DNA of 47,041 nt. Source: Frankia nepalensis. GTDB lineage: Bacteria; Actinomycetota; Actinomycetes; Frankiales; Frankiaceae. Position numbers and translations under genes: made by a program. The notes beneath the pieces were generated by a model, which saw nothing but the letters and a program-made list of their open reading frames with translations, had not been told where the DNA came from and made no database searches. Every line of letters starts with the position of its first letter. Position 1 is the first letter of the stretch. Of the stretch, positions 1-10,263 are shown piece after piece. The stretch spans positions 1-47,041 of the forward strand of contig NZ_JADWYU010000227.1 of the NCBI RefSeq assembly GCF_016786325.1, written 5' to 3'.

Positions 1-107
1 GCCACCCGACGCCTACCAGCGGCCAAGCGCCCCGGTGGGCGCGAGCCTGACCACGTTGCGTTGGGTTTTCCAGTCAGGCGCTGGCGCTACGGCTGTCCCA
101 GTTCGGG

Positions 108-1154
108 GTGTCCACCCTCGTCCTCGGCGACCTGAAGGGGGAGTACGGGCCGCTGGTCCAGGCGGTCGGAGGGACGGTCAGCGAGCTCGGCCCCGGGCTG
201 CCCGACCGCCTCAACCCGCTGGACGCCGGTCCGCTCGGGGCGCGGCTGCCCGCCGACCCCGCCCTGTTCGCCGAACGGCTCGCCGAGATCGCCCGCCGCC
301 GGCTGCGGCTGCTCGTCACCCTCGTCGGCGCCCGCGCCCAGGTGGGACCGGAGGACGAGACGGTCCTGGCCGAGGCGCTGCGCGTCGCCACCGGCGAGGA
401 CCGGGCCGCCACCACCCTGGCCGACCCGACCATCCCCGACGTCCACCGGGTGCTGCTCGACGCCCCCGACTCCCTGGTCACCGCCGTTCGCTGCGCCTCC
501 CGGGCCGAGTTCGTCGCCCTGTTCCGCCGGGTCACCGACGCGCTCGGCAGCATGGTCCGCAACCTGGCCGGCATATTCGACACCGCCACCACCGTGCGGC
601 TGGACTTCGACGCGCCGATGCAGTCCGTGGACATCTCCCGGCTCTCCCAACGCGGCGAGGACGCCGTGGTGGTCGGCCTGACCTGCCTGTCGACCTGGGG
701 GCAGGCCGCCATCGACGAACCCGGCCGGCTACGCATGGTCATCCGCGACGAGGTGTGGCGGCAGCTGCGCGCTGGCGTCGACTTCGTCCGCAAGATCGAC
801 TCTGATCTGCGGCTGTCCCGGGCCGAGGGCACCATCCAGGTCCTGGCCACCCACCGCCTCGCCGACTTCGAGGCGGTCGGCGCCGCCGGCTCCGAGGCCG
901 TCGCCATCGCCCGTGAGCTCGTCTCCTCCTGCGACGTACGGGTCCTGCTCGCCCAGGACACCCGGCCCCTGGCCGACCTCGCCGAAGCCGTCGGCCTCAC
1001 CCCCGCCGAACGAACCCTCGTCGCTTCCTGGGGCGGCGGCGACCGCGGCCGCGGCCTGTGGAAGATCGCCGGCCTTGGCGGCTATCCCGTCCAGCTCGTC
1101 CTCACCGACACCGAGGCCCAGCTTTACCACACCGACGAACGGATGGCCGCCTGA
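108..1154 (+). CDS. VirB4/TraE-like conjugation ATPase, C-terminal part (5'-truncated)
   Basis: This encodes the C-terminal part of a conjugative-transfer ATPase that would power DNA transfer at the membrane. The Walker B-like stretch VIRDEVWRQL (acidic pair near residues 214-215 counted from the GTG at 108) and the following HRLADF and RELVSSCDVRVLLAQDT segments are typical of actinobacterial VirB4-type proteins. The frame is open back to base 51 and already reads like protein interior (QALALRLSQFGV), so the GTG is not a true start. The Walker A motif that should lie just upstream is missing from all frames before base 70. The copy is therefore cut or decayed at its 5' end. Its stop lies one base before the next gene, so the two look co-transcribed. 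Confidence 0.72.
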   Translation: MSTLVLGDLKGEYGPLVQAVGGTVSELGPGLPDRLNPLDAGPLGARLPADPALFAERLAEIARRRLRLLVTLVGARAQVGPEDETVLAEALRVATGEDRAATTLADPTIPDVHRVLLDAPDSLVTAVRCASRAEFVALFRRVTDALGSMVRNLAGIFDTATTVRLDFDAPMQSVDISRLSQRGEDAVVVGLTCLSTWGQAAIDEPGRLRMVIRDEVWRQLRAGVDFVRKIDSDLRLSRAEGTIQVLATHRLADFEAVGAAGSEAVAIARELVSSCDVRVLLAQDTRPLADLAEAVGLTPAERTLVASWGGGDRGRGLWKIAGLGGYPVQLVLTDTEAQLYHTDERMAA

Positions 1155-1155
1155 G

Positions 1156-2826
1156 ATGATCCGATCCGGCGGACGCCCACCGCGCACCACCAGCCTGGGC
1201 AGCGGTGGGGACAGCCTGCTCATCCCACTGGGGATCATCGCGGCCGGCAGCGTCTACGGCCTGTGGCGGTTCTGCGTGCGCATCGCCGGGCACGGCGTGG
1301 CCGGATACCTGCTGTTCGCGGGCCTCGTCATCGTTGCCTGCACCGTCCTGGCCACGCTGATCCTTATGGCGCGCCGCGGGCGGGGCGGCGCCGAGCGGGT
1401 GCGGCGCGAAGCCTCCGCCCGCGCGGTCACCGCCCGCGCCGCGCACCTGCGCCCCGACCTCGGCGCGAGGGCCACCGCCGCCGACGCCGCCATCCGGCTC
1501 GGCGCCCTGGCCGCGGGCGGAAGCCCGGTCCACACGACTGTCGAGGACGGCTGCCTCGTCGTTGGTCCCGCCCGTTCGGGCAAGACCTCCGGTCTGCTCG
1601 CCGGTGCCGTCATCGACTGGCCCGGTCCGGCCGTGGCGACCTCCATCCGCCCCGACCTGGCTGCCTGGACAGCCGCCGCCCGCGCCCGCGCCCACGGGCC
1701 GGTCTGGGTGTGGAACCCCTGGGAACCCCTTCCGTTCGTCGGCCAGCCACTGCGCTGGGACCCCACCTCCGACGCCGACGACCCCTCCACCGCGCTGCGC
1801 CGCGGCCAGGTCCTCGCCTCCGCCGCCCAGGTCGGCGCCGGCACCGAGAACGGGTCGGACTGGCGACAGGTCTCCGCCATCGTCCTCGCCGCCTATCTGC
1901 ACGCCGCCGCCCTGACCGGCGCCTCCATGCGTGACGTGCTCGCCTGGTCCGCCGACCCCGCCGACCCCACCCCCGTCAACGCCATCCGCCGCGCCGGGCT
2001 GGCCACCCAGGCCTGGGCGGAAACACTCGCCCGCTACTCCAACGAGGACCCACGCATGCAGGCCAACATCTTCTTCGGGGTCCGCATCGCCCTGGCCAGC
2101 CTGTGGGACCCGGTCGTTCTGGAGGCCACCTGCCCACCAGCCGGCACTGGCTTCGACCCGACCGCGTTGCTCGACGGGGGCACCGTCTACGTACTGGGCA
2201 CCCCCTCGGCCCAGCAGACCGTCGGCCCGCTCACCGCCCTGCTCGTCGACGAGATCGTCGAAGTCGCCCTCCAACGCGCCGCGACCGCCGCCGGCGGCCG
2301 ACTAGCCCCACCACTGGGCCTCCTGCTCGACGAGGTCGCCAACATCGCCGCCCTGCCCCGCCTCCCCGACCTGTTCTCCTACGGCGGCGGCTCCGGCGTC
2401 TTCCTCATGGCCGTCCTGCAGTCACTGAACCAGGCCCGCCGCGCCTGGGGCGAACACTCCGCCAAGGCGATGTGGGACGCCGCCACCTACAAGCTGGTCC
2501 TACCAGGCCTGTCCGACGTCCGTGACCTGGAGGACCTGTCCAGGATCTCCGGTGAGTACGACGAACCCACCGCCAGCGTGTCCACCCGCGGTGGACTGCT
2601 GACCACCGCCACCGCCGGACCCGACCAGATCAGCGTCACTTCCCGTCGCCGCCGTATCCTGGAACCCGGCGAGATCCGCAACGCCCGGCTCGGTACCGCG
2701 CTGCTGCTGCCCCGCTCCGCCCCACCCACCTGGATCCACCTCCGGCAGGTCGAGCGTCGCCCCGACGGCGCCCGGCTGCGCGCCGACCACGACGCCTACT
2801 ACCAGTACGGAGCGACCACACCGTGA
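1156..2826 (+). CDS. TraG/VirD4-type coupling protein (conjugative transfer ATPase)
   Basis: This 556-residue protein would couple the DNA substrate to the transfer channel at the cytoplasmic membrane. Two hydrophobic segments (about residues 17-35 and 45-68) anchor the N-terminus. A Walker A motif GPARSGKT follows near residue 137, and a Walker B motif LGLLLDEVANIA near residue 387. The stretch after it (FSYGGGSGVFLMAVLQSLNQ) is typical of the TraG/TraD C-terminal domain. The ATG at 1156 is preferred to upstream starts because it follows the ATPase stop by one base. The stop overlaps the next gene as GTGA. The gene looks intact, unlike its upstream neighbour. Confidence 0.85.
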   Translation: MIRSGGRPPRTTSLGSGGDSLLIPLGIIAAGSVYGLWRFCVRIAGHGVAGYLLFAGLVIVACTVLATLILMARRGRGGAERVRREASARAVTARAAHLRPDLGARATAADAAIRLGALAAGGSPVHTTVEDGCLVVGPARSGKTSGLLAGAVIDWPGPAVATSIRPDLAAWTAAARARAHGPVWVWNPWEPLPFVGQPLRWDPTSDADDPSTALRRGQVLASAAQVGAGTENGSDWRQVSAIVLAAYLHAAALTGASMRDVLAWSADPADPTPVNAIRRAGLATQAWAETLARYSNEDPRMQANIFFGVRIALASLWDPVVLEATCPPAGTGFDPTALLDGGTVYVLGTPSAQQTVGPLTALLVDEIVEVALQRAATAAGGRLAPPLGLLLDEVANIAALPRLPDLFSYGGGSGVFLMAVLQSLNQARRAWGEHSAKAMWDAATYKLVLPGLSDVRDLEDLSRISGEYDEPTASVSTRGGLLTTATAGPDQISVTSRRRRILEPGEIRNARLGTALLLPRSAPPTWIHLRQVERRPDGARLRADHDAYYQYGATTP

Positions 2827-3347
2827 CCGGCGAGGCATTCGCCGGCCGCGGTGAGTCCCTCGACGAGCTGATGGACATCGTCTCCCAGCTCGTCGACCGG
2901 GTCCTCGCTCTCGAGCAGCACGAGCAACAGCGGCGGCGGGTGACCGCCGCGGGGGCGCCGTTCCGCTGGGAGGACCTCGCCCCCGACCAACTGCGCCATA
3001 CCTGGCACGAGCTGGGCACGTGGGTGCGCTGGCTGTGCGCCCGCTACCGCGTCGACGACATCCCACCGTGCTGGTACCAGCACGGTGACCTTGTCGAGGA
3101 GCTCACCGCCCTGTGGTTGGCGTGGCAGGGCGCCTACCGGGCCGATGCCCGTCCCGACGACCCGGTGCGCTGGCTGGACTGGCTCGCCCGGGCCCGGGCC
3201 CGCATCGCCCGCCGCTCTCCCCGCTGCGGCGCGGGGGCGCACCGGAAACTGGAGCCGGCCGAGAGCCACGACGAGGTCAGCTTCGCCGCGTTCGTCCAGA
3301 TGCGGGGCGCGGCGGCCGCGGCGAGCCGCGACCGCCGGACCGGGTGA
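2823..3347 (+). CDS. DUF4913-like protein of conjugative element
   Basis: This is a 174-residue soluble protein of unknown function, starting with GTG inside the stop of the coupling-protein gene. The middle part carries the pattern W-x-L-x-WV-x-WL (near residues 62-72), then IPPCWYQHGDLVEELTALWLAW, and then a basic helix rich in Arg and Ala. I recall this arrangement from DUF4913-type proteins found beside TraG-like genes in actinobacterial integrative elements and plasmids. The N-terminal third is an acidic, probably helical segment (LDELMDIVSQLVDRVLALEQHEQQ) that could form a coiled coil. No catalytic motif is visible. The family name is from memory of the pattern, not from a search. Confidence 0.72.
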   Translation: MTGEAFAGRGESLDELMDIVSQLVDRVLALEQHEQQRRRVTAAGAPFRWEDLAPDQLRHTWHELGTWVRWLCARYRVDDIPPCWYQHGDLVEELTALWLAWQGAYRADARPDDPVRWLDWLARARARIARRSPRCGAGAHRKLEPAESHDEVSFAAFVQMRGAAAAASRDRRTG

Positions 3348-3383
3348 GCCAACCCCGGGCTGGACGACGAAATGGAGGGGGTC

Positions 3384-3593
3384 ATGGATGAGGCCGAGAC
3401 CCTGGCCGCCATCAGGGATGGAGCGCGGGAATTCTTTCCGGCTGGTTCCTCAACCGAGGCGCGGGCACGCCCCGAACGCGAGTCCGAGGGACTGGATCGG
3501 GGTCGTTACCCCCATGGAGGTGACTCCCGGCGCGGGAGCAGTGAATCTTCACCTCGGCGGCACGCTATACTAAAAGAGTGCCTGGTCCGATGA
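3384..3593 (+). CDS. Doubtful small ORF between transfer genes and VOC gene
   Basis: An ATG at 3384 follows a GGAGGGGG stretch and opens 69 codons, ending inside the start region of the next gene. The translation begins with an acidic helical segment (MDEAETLAAIRDGAREFF) but soon becomes rich in Arg, Ser and Gly with no recognisable motif. The first 20 residues look plausible as protein and the rest do not, so this may be the decayed remnant of a longer gene or a chance frame. Confidence 0.25.
   Translation: MDEAETLAAIRDGAREFFPAGSSTEARARPERESEGLDRGRYPHGGDSRRGSSESSPRRHAILKECLVR
3566..3577 (+). promoter_or_regulatory. Candidate -10 element for a leaderless transcript
   Basis: The hexamer TATACT (3566-3571) is close to the consensus -10 box and unusually AT-rich for this DNA. 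It ends 7 bases before the GTG at 3578, which would place transcription start on or next to the start codon. No convincing -35 box is visible 16-19 bases upstream. Confidence 0.45.
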
Positions 3594-4012
3594 TCGGCCT
3601 TTTTGTTGTCTACTATGACGACATTTCAGCCTGTCTTGATTTCTACGGCAAGTTGGGGATGTCGTTCGCGCGGGAACGTCATGGCTCCGGACCCGAGCAC
3701 TATGCCGCGGCTCTGGCTGGCGGCGTCGTTTTCGAACTGTATCCGGCCGGAAAGCGGGGCGCGACGGGAAGGATTCGCCTCGGTGTCACGGTGCGCCGCG
3801 ACGAAATCGACTTCACCCTGGAAGCTGGCCACCATGTCCTTCGTGACCCCGAAGGGCGAGCCGTCGACATCCGTGTAATCGACCAGCGTGAGGACTGGAT
3901 CGAGGACTGGCCTGGAGCTCAGCCTCGGATAGGTACCTCTCGTCATCGATCAATGCCGACGACTACCGGCCGGATTCCGGCACTGCCGCCAGAAACCGAC
4001 AGCCAGGAGTAG
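3578..4012 (+). CDS. VOC-fold (glyoxalase/bleomycin-resistance type) protein
   Basis: A small protein of up to 144 residues with features of the vicinal-oxygen-chelate fold. It has an N-terminal strand (GLFVVYYDDISACLDFYGKLGM) in which the substrate-side helix follows the first strand, and a late HHVLRDPEGRAVDI motif like the conserved DPxG turn of glyoxalase-type domains. It is somewhat short between these points, so one strand may be missing. Two starts are possible: GTG 3578, just after the -10-like box and lacking a ribosome site, or ATG 3590 four codons later. Its DNA is visibly less GC-rich than the ribosomal genes, which suggests recent acquisition. The substrate cannot be told. The C-terminal 40 residues look unstructured. 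Confidence 0.6.
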   Translation: MPGPMIGLFVVYYDDISACLDFYGKLGMSFARERHGSGPEHYAAALAGGVVFELYPAGKRGATGRIRLGVTVRRDEIDFTLEAGHHVLRDPEGRAVDIRVIDQREDWIEDWPGAQPRIGTSRHRSMPTTTGRIPALPPETDSQE

Positions 4013-4023
4013 GAAAAGGTGAC

Positions 4024-4332
4024 ATGAGCGATCCTGGTCCGAGGCTTGCGGTCGCCGAGGTGAGGGTCGTCTGGCACGGGCAGAGCACCGTCAACGTCGC
4101 CTTCGCGGTAGCCAAGGCCGGAAGGCCCGTCGACGCGGGTATCACCGGCCGGGATGTCGATATTCCGTTGTCCCCGCCTGGCTGGGAGCAGACCGCCACA
4201 CCGGGGCGAGGGCTTGCCTCTCGCCCTCCGAACCCCCGTCGATGCCTGGTTAGCTGGCCTGGGCCGGGTACGCCGTCTCGCGCAGCTCGCGGTAGGCGGC
4301 GGCCAGGGCTGGCAGTGAGTAGTGGGCGTTGA
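4024..4332 (+). pseudogene. Broken histidine-phosphatase (phosphoglycerate-mutase-like) fragment
   Basis: The first 58 or so residues match the N-terminal part of the histidine phosphatase superfamily: strand, then VVWHGQSTVNV (family pattern RHGxSxxN), then DVDIPLSPPGWEQTA (family pattern DxxLTxxGxxQA). The Arg before the catalytic His is Trp here. After about base 4200 the reading turns into Pro/Arg-rich nonsense and then overlaps the oppositely oriented mug gene, so at least two thirds of the enzyme, including the second catalytic His, is gone. An AAGGTG ribosome site precedes the ATG, and the gene follows the VOC gene by 11 bases, so the pair probably once formed a unit. Confidence 0.6.
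4204..4226. terminator. Possible bidirectional terminator hairpin
   Basis: Arms GGGCGAG (4204-4210) and CTCGCCC (4220-4226) pair perfectly around a 9-base loop. The hairpin sits between the broken phosphatase fragment and the 3' end of the convergent mug gene. There is no T-run on either side. Confidence 0.35.
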
Positions 4333-4903
4333 GGCCGCTGGGGTTCGGGAGGAGCCAGACGCCGGTCGAACCGAGACGCTCGGGCTGACGGCCCACGGTC
4401 GCCTTGCGCCGGTCGAAGGCGACCCGGTAGGCACCGAGGCCCAGGAAGGCGAGCCAGGCGGGCTGGACCCGGTCGACGAGCGCCGTGAGCGCGCCGACGC
4501 CGGCGCGGATCTCGTCGTGGCCGATCTCGTCGGCCCGGGCGGTCGCCCGGTTGACGATGTTGGTGATGCCGATGCCGTGGGCGAGCAGCTCGTCGGTCTC
4601 GGAGGGGTGCAGTTGCCGGTCGGTGAAGCCGGCCTGGTGCAACGTCGCCCATAGCCGGTTGGCGGCGCCGCCGAAGTGAAAGCCGGTTGCCCCGGCCGCC
4701 AGCGACGGGTTGATCCCACAGATCAGCACCTTCAGCCCCGGTGCTAGTAGATCCGGGACAGCGCGCCCATATGCGGCCTGGAGTTCCGACTTGGTGGGCT
4801 TGCGGCGAGGGTCGGCGACGACGGCGCCCGTTGCCGTGGTTGCCGTGTTGGTGTCGTGAACGGCATCCATGGTGGGGCTTGTGGTCACTGTACGTGCTCC
4901 CAT
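4250..4903 (-). CDS. mug: G/U mismatch-specific DNA glycosylase (Mug/TDG family)
   Basis: This enzyme removes uracil or thymine mispaired with guanine and starts base-excision repair. Two hallmark motifs are present: LKVLICGINPSLAAG, the Mug active-site strand and loop in which an Asn activates the water, and LLPNPSGLNAHYS, the intercalation-loop motif. Between them lie FGGAANRLW and a TNIVNRAT stretch also seen in the family. ATG 4903 gives 217 residues; ATG 4870 gives 206 and is equally possible because neither has a clear ribosome site. The E. coli protein is 168 residues, so the N-terminal extension (Thr/Ala-rich) is extra. The gene points toward the transfer-gene remnant and has no obvious partners. 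Confidence 0.85.
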   Translation of the reverse strand: MGARTVTTSPTMDAVHDTNTATTATGAVVADPRRKPTKSELQAAYGRAVPDLLAPGLKVLICGINPSLAAGATGFHFGGAANRLWATLHQAGFTDRQLHPSETDELLAHGIGITNIVNRATARADEIGHDEIRAGVGALTALVDRVQPAWLAFLGLGAYRVAFDRRKATVGRQPERLGSTGVWLLPNPSGLNAHYSLPALAAAYRELRETAYPAQAS

Positions 4904-5255
4904 CGTCGTCAGCGGGAGAGGGCGGGGTCGCTCCGGGTGTCTTCCGGGTGCCAACCTTGGCATTTCGCTTCCGGGCAGCCTGTCAGAGCGGCACAATGAC
5001 TCGCGCGGGACCCGGGCACCGAAGATCAGCGGTTGCCCAATGCGAGCCGGCGGCCCCCTCTCCGCCGATCTCTGAAGGACTGGTGCCCACGTCGGTACCA
5101 GTGGACCGGGCGGCTGGCCCCATAGCCAGCACACGACGCGTCAACGGCGACGATACGACTGGGATGGTCATCTGGAGGCCGGCGGGCAAGCCGCCCGGAT
5201 CTCCGGCGGACGCTCGGCGGGCGGCCGACAGGCCGTGGGCGCGGATGACCTCCGG

Positions 5256-5286
5256 TTCGACACTTGATGCGGGCGTGGAGTAAGGT
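5256..5286 (+). promoter_or_regulatory. Candidate promoter for the rpsL operon
   Basis: TTCGAC (5256-5261) could act as a -35 box and TAAGGT (5281-5286) as a -10 box, with a 19-base spacer. TAnnnT-type -10 boxes are common in actinobacteria. If used, the rpsL leader would be about 520 bases long. The evidence is sequence resemblance only. Confidence 0.3.
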
Positions 5287-5746
5287 TGCCACCTGTGGCC
5301 GGAGTCCGTGTGGCTCTGGCGTGTGTCCTGCGCCTCGACGTGGCGCTGTGGCGCCAGACTGACACCGAGCGTCAAAGGTTAGTGTCTCGTCGCGAGACGC
5401 GGTGCCTTCGGTCGCCGGAGCGCGGGTGACCCCACGGGGTATCCCCGGGCCACCCGGCGGTGAGCGGCTGTCGGGCTGGTAGCCGTCGGCGACTGTCGGG
5501 TCCGTCTCGACCAGGGCTGGTTGGTTCGACGGCCTTGTCGGCGGCTGGATGGGCGCGCTCCTTTCAGGACGGATCGGCCAGGCCGATCGGTGCTGGCAGG
5601 CGCGACACACCCGACCGCGTGGGTCGGCGGAACTCCTGGAATCCCAGGTAGATGACGCTGTCCCGACGGTCTGGCGCACCAGGTGAGAGGTAGGGGTAAC
5701 CCTGGTCACCGGCCACTGGCCGGCGGTCGGGTCCGGGAAGGTCGCC

Positions 5747-5772
5747 CCGGGGGCGTCCCCCAAGGCCCCCGG
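5747..5772 (+). promoter_or_regulatory. Leader hairpin upstream of rpsL
   Basis: CCGGGGGC (5747-5754) and GCCCCCGG (5765-5772) form a perfect 8-base stem with a 10-base loop, ending 38 bases before the rpsL start. It may control translation or transcript stability of the str operon. Its function is inferred from position alone. Confidence 0.35.
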
Positions 5773-5810
5773 AGAACAGCACCACGAGCGGAAGAGGAAC
5801 GGGAGCGGCG

Positions 5811-6185
5811 TTGCCCACGATCCAGCAGCTGGTCCGCAAGGGCCGGCAGGACAAGGTCGAGAAGACCAAGACCCCTGCCCTCAAGGGGAGCCCGCAGCGT
5901 CGTGGCGTGTGCACCCGCGTCTACACGACCACCCCCAAGAAGCCGAACTCGGCGCTGCGCAAGGTCGCCCGTGTCCGGCTCTCCAGCGGGATCGAGGTCA
6001 CCGCGTACATCCCGGGTGTGGGTCATAACCTCCAGGAGCACTCGATGGTCCTGGTGCGTGGCGGCCGAGTGAAGGACCTCCCGGGCGTTCGCTACAAGAT
6101 CGTCCGTGGCGCGCTGGACACCCAGGGCGTCCGCAACCGCAAGCAGGCTCGTAGCCGCTACGGCGCGAAGAAGGAGAAGGGCTGA
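5811..6185 (+). CDS. rpsL: 30S ribosomal protein S12
   Basis: S12 sits at the decoding centre of the small subunit and checks codon-anticodon pairing. The 124-residue protein has the standard length. It starts with TTG, fixed by the family N-terminus [12 protein letters not shown], with GGGAG five bases upstream. The positions whose change gives streptomycin resistance, Lys43 (TTTPKKPNS) and Lys88 (GGRVKDLPG), are both wild type. Asp89, the residue methylthiolated by RimO in some bacteria, is present. The stop shares one base with the rpsG start (TGATG), so the two are translationally coupled. It is the first gene of the str operon. Confidence 0.98.
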   Translation: MPTIQQLVRKGRQDKVEKTKTPALKGSPQRRGVCTRVYTTTPKKPNSALRKVARVRLSSGIEVTAYIPGVGHNLQEHSMVLVRGGRVKDLPGVRYKIVRGALDTQGVRNRKQARSRYGAKKEKG

Positions 6186-6655
6186 TGCCGCGCAAGGGGC
6201 CCGCTCCCAAGCACACCGTCGTCGTCGACCCGGTGTACGGGTCGCCGCTGGTGACCGCCCTGGTCAACAAGGTGCTGCTGAGCGGCAAGAAGTCGGTCGC
6301 CGAGCGGATCGTCTACGGCGCGCTCGAGGGCGCCCGGGAGAAGACCGGCAACGACCCGGTCGTCACGCTCAAGCGCGCGCTCGACAACGTCAAGCCCACG
6401 CTGGAGGTGCGCAGCCGCCGGGTCGGTGGCGCCACCTACCAGGTGCCGGTCGAGGTCCGCGCGGGCCGCAGCACCACGCTGGCGCTGCGCTGGCTGGTGA
6501 GCTACGCCCGGGCCCGGCGTGAGAAGACGATGACCGAGCGGCTCATGAACGAGCTGATCGACGCGAGCAACGGTCTCGGCGCGAGCGTGAAGCGCCGGGA
6601 GGACACCCACAAGATGGCGGAGTCCAACAAGGCCTTCGCCCACTACCGCTGGTGA
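6185..6655 (+). CDS. rpsG: 30S ribosomal protein S7
   Basis: S7 starts assembly of the 30S head by binding 16S rRNA and contacts tRNA in the exit site. The 156-residue protein has the usual bacterial length and typical segments ([10 protein letters not shown] at the start, [17 protein letters not shown]-type C-terminus, here [16 protein letters not shown]). It is coupled to rpsL by a one-base overlap and is followed by fusA after six bases. In E. coli S7 represses its own operon; no specific target site was recognised here. Confidence 0.98.
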   Translation: MPRKGPAPKHTVVVDPVYGSPLVTALVNKVLLSGKKSVAERIVYGALEGAREKTGNDPVVTLKRALDNVKPTLEVRSRRVGGATYQVPVEVRAGRSTTLALRWLVSYARARREKTMTERLMNELIDASNGLGASVKRREDTHKMAESNKAFAHYRW

Positions 6656-6661
6656 CCTGTC

Positions 6662-8755
<2,094 letters not shown>

Positions 8756-8827
8756 CGACGGGTTAGTCCCGCCCAGCTCACTAAAGACGAAACACAGCAC
8801 GACACCACCGTCCTTGGAGGGACACCC

Positions 8828-10021
8828 GTGGCGAAGCAGAAGTTCGAGCGGACCAAACCGCACGTCAACATTGGCACCATCGGTCACATCGACCATGGCA
8901 AGACCACGCTGACGGCCGCGATCACCAAGGTCCTGCACGACGCGCACCCGGACCTGAACCCGTTCACCCCGTTCGACCAGATCGACAAGGCGCCCGAGGA
9001 GAAGGCCCGCGGTATCACCATCTCCATCGCGCACGTCGAGTACCAGACCGACGCGCGGCACTACGCGCACGTCGACTGCCCGGGGCACGCCGACTACATC
9101 AAGAACATGATCACCGGTGCCGCCCAGATGGACGGCGCGATCCTGGTCGTGTCGGCGACCGACGGCCCGATGCCGCAGACGAAGGAGCACGTGCTCCTCG
9201 CCCGCCAGGTCGGCGTCCCGTACATCGTGGTGGCCCTGAACAAGGCCGACATGGTGGACGACGAGGAGATCCTCGAGCTCGTCGAGCTGGAGGTCCGGGA
9301 GCTGCTGTCCAGCTACGAGTTCCCGGGCGACGACGTGCCGGTGGTCCGCGTCTCCGCGCTCAAGGCGCTGGAGGGCGACAAGGAGTGGGGCGCCAAGCTC
9401 CTCGAGCTGATGGCCGCGGTCGACGAGGCCATCCCCGAGCCGGTGCGTGACATCGAGAAGCCGTTCCTCATGCCGATCGAGGACGTCTTCACGATCACCG
9501 GTCGTGGCACGGTCGTCACCGGCCGAGTCGAGCGTGGCATCGTCAAGGTCTCCGAGACCGTCGAGATCGTCGGTATCAAGAACGAGACCACCACGACGAC
9601 CGTCACCGGCGTCGAGATGTTCCGCAAGCTGCTCGACCAGGGCCAGGCGGGCGACAACGTCGGCCTCCTGCTCCGCGGCATCAAGCGCGAGGACGTCGAG
9701 CGCGGCCAGGTCGTCGTGAAGCCGAAGAGCATCACGCCGCACACCGTGTTCGAGGCCCGGGTCTACATCCTGAACAAGGACGAGGGCGGCCGCCACACGC
9801 CGTTCTTCAACAACTACCGGCCTCAGTTCTACTTCCGGACGACCGACGTGACCGGCGTCGTGACCCTCCCCGAGGGCACCGAGATGGTCATGCCGGGCGA
9901 CAACACCGAAATGACGGTCGAGCTGATCCAGCCGATCGCCATGGAGGAGGGCCTGCGGTTCGCCATCCGTGAGGGTGGCCGCACCGTCGGCGCCGGCCAG
10001 GTCCTGAAGGTCCTCAAGTAG
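8828..10021 (+). CDS. tuf: Elongation factor Tu
   Basis: EF-Tu delivers aminoacyl-tRNA to the ribosome as a GTP complex. The 397-residue protein carries G1 GHIDHGKT (19-26), the effector segment [14 protein letters not shown]3 DCPGHADY and G4 NKAD, then the two beta-barrel domains. The start is GTG with a strong TTGGAGGG site. A 72-base gap after fusA could hold an extra tuf promoter, but I see no good boxes. Only one copy lies in this window. Two strong hairpins follow it and close the str operon. Confidence 0.98.
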   Translation: MAKQKFERTKPHVNIGTIGHIDHGKTTLTAAITKVLHDAHPDLNPFTPFDQIDKAPEEKARGITISIAHVEYQTDARHYAHVDCPGHADYIKNMITGAAQMDGAILVVSATDGPMPQTKEHVLLARQVGVPYIVVALNKADMVDDEEILELVELEVRELLSSYEFPGDDVPVVRVSALKALEGDKEWGAKLLELMAAVDEAIPEPVRDIEKPFLMPIEDVFTITGRGTVVTGRVERGIVKVSETVEIVGIKNETTTTTVTGVEMFRKLLDQGQAGDNVGLLLRGIKREDVERGQVVVKPKSITPHTVFEARVYILNKDEGGRHTPFFNNYRPQFYFRTTDVTGVVTLPEGTEMVMPGDNTEMTVELIQPIAMEEGLRFAIREGGRTVGAGQVLKVLK

Positions 10022-10025
10022 CCGA

Positions 10026-10073
10026 GCGGGAGGGGAGGCCGGGGCGCCCAGGGCGTCCGGCCTCACCTCCCGC
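10026..10073 (+). terminator. Terminator hairpin 1 after tuf
   Basis: A 17-base stem with one mismatch begins five bases after the tuf stop (arms 10026-10042 and 10057-10073, outer sequence GCGGGAGG). There is no T-run, as is usual for actinobacterial terminators. Confidence 0.75.
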
Positions 10074-10093
10074 CGCTGGCTGCTGGTGGACCG

Positions 10094-10124
10094 CCGGCCG
10101 CGGGGCTTCGCGCCCCGCGGCCGG
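10094..10124. terminator. Terminator hairpin 2 after tuf
   Basis: CCGGCCGCGGGGC (10094-10106) pairs perfectly with 10112-10124 around a five-base TTCGC loop, a 13-base all-GC stem but for none of its pairs. It lies 20 bases after the first tuf hairpin, so the two form a tandem stop between the str and S10 operons. Confidence 0.7.
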
Positions 10125-10263
10125 TGCATGGCCTCCGAACCGGAACGCCCGGTGAGGGGCAAAGAAGAAGCGGTAACGCCCGGCGACCGATCTAGGTAAC
10201 AGCCCAGGTAGCCCGGTCGCGGTACCCCGGGTGACGAGACAGACAGGACAGGCGAAGCCCACC

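Larger units (their letters stand above)
4904..5810. other. Gene-free stretch upstream of rpsL
   Basis: About 900 bases separate mug from rpsL. Frames that stay open here, for example the minus-strand one from 5763 to 5026, are rich in Pro, Arg and Ser and carry no recognisable motif, so I do not call genes. It contains a candidate promoter near 5256-5286, a short palindrome at 5571-5585 (ATCGGCC and GGCCGAT around one base) and a strong hairpin at 5747-5772. It most likely holds the str-operon promoter and a long leader. Confidence 0.55.

Noticed and set aside
5026-5763. A 245-codon minus-strand frame before rpsL
   Set aside because: It is Pro/Arg/Ser-rich with no motif or conserved-looking segment and no ribosome site.
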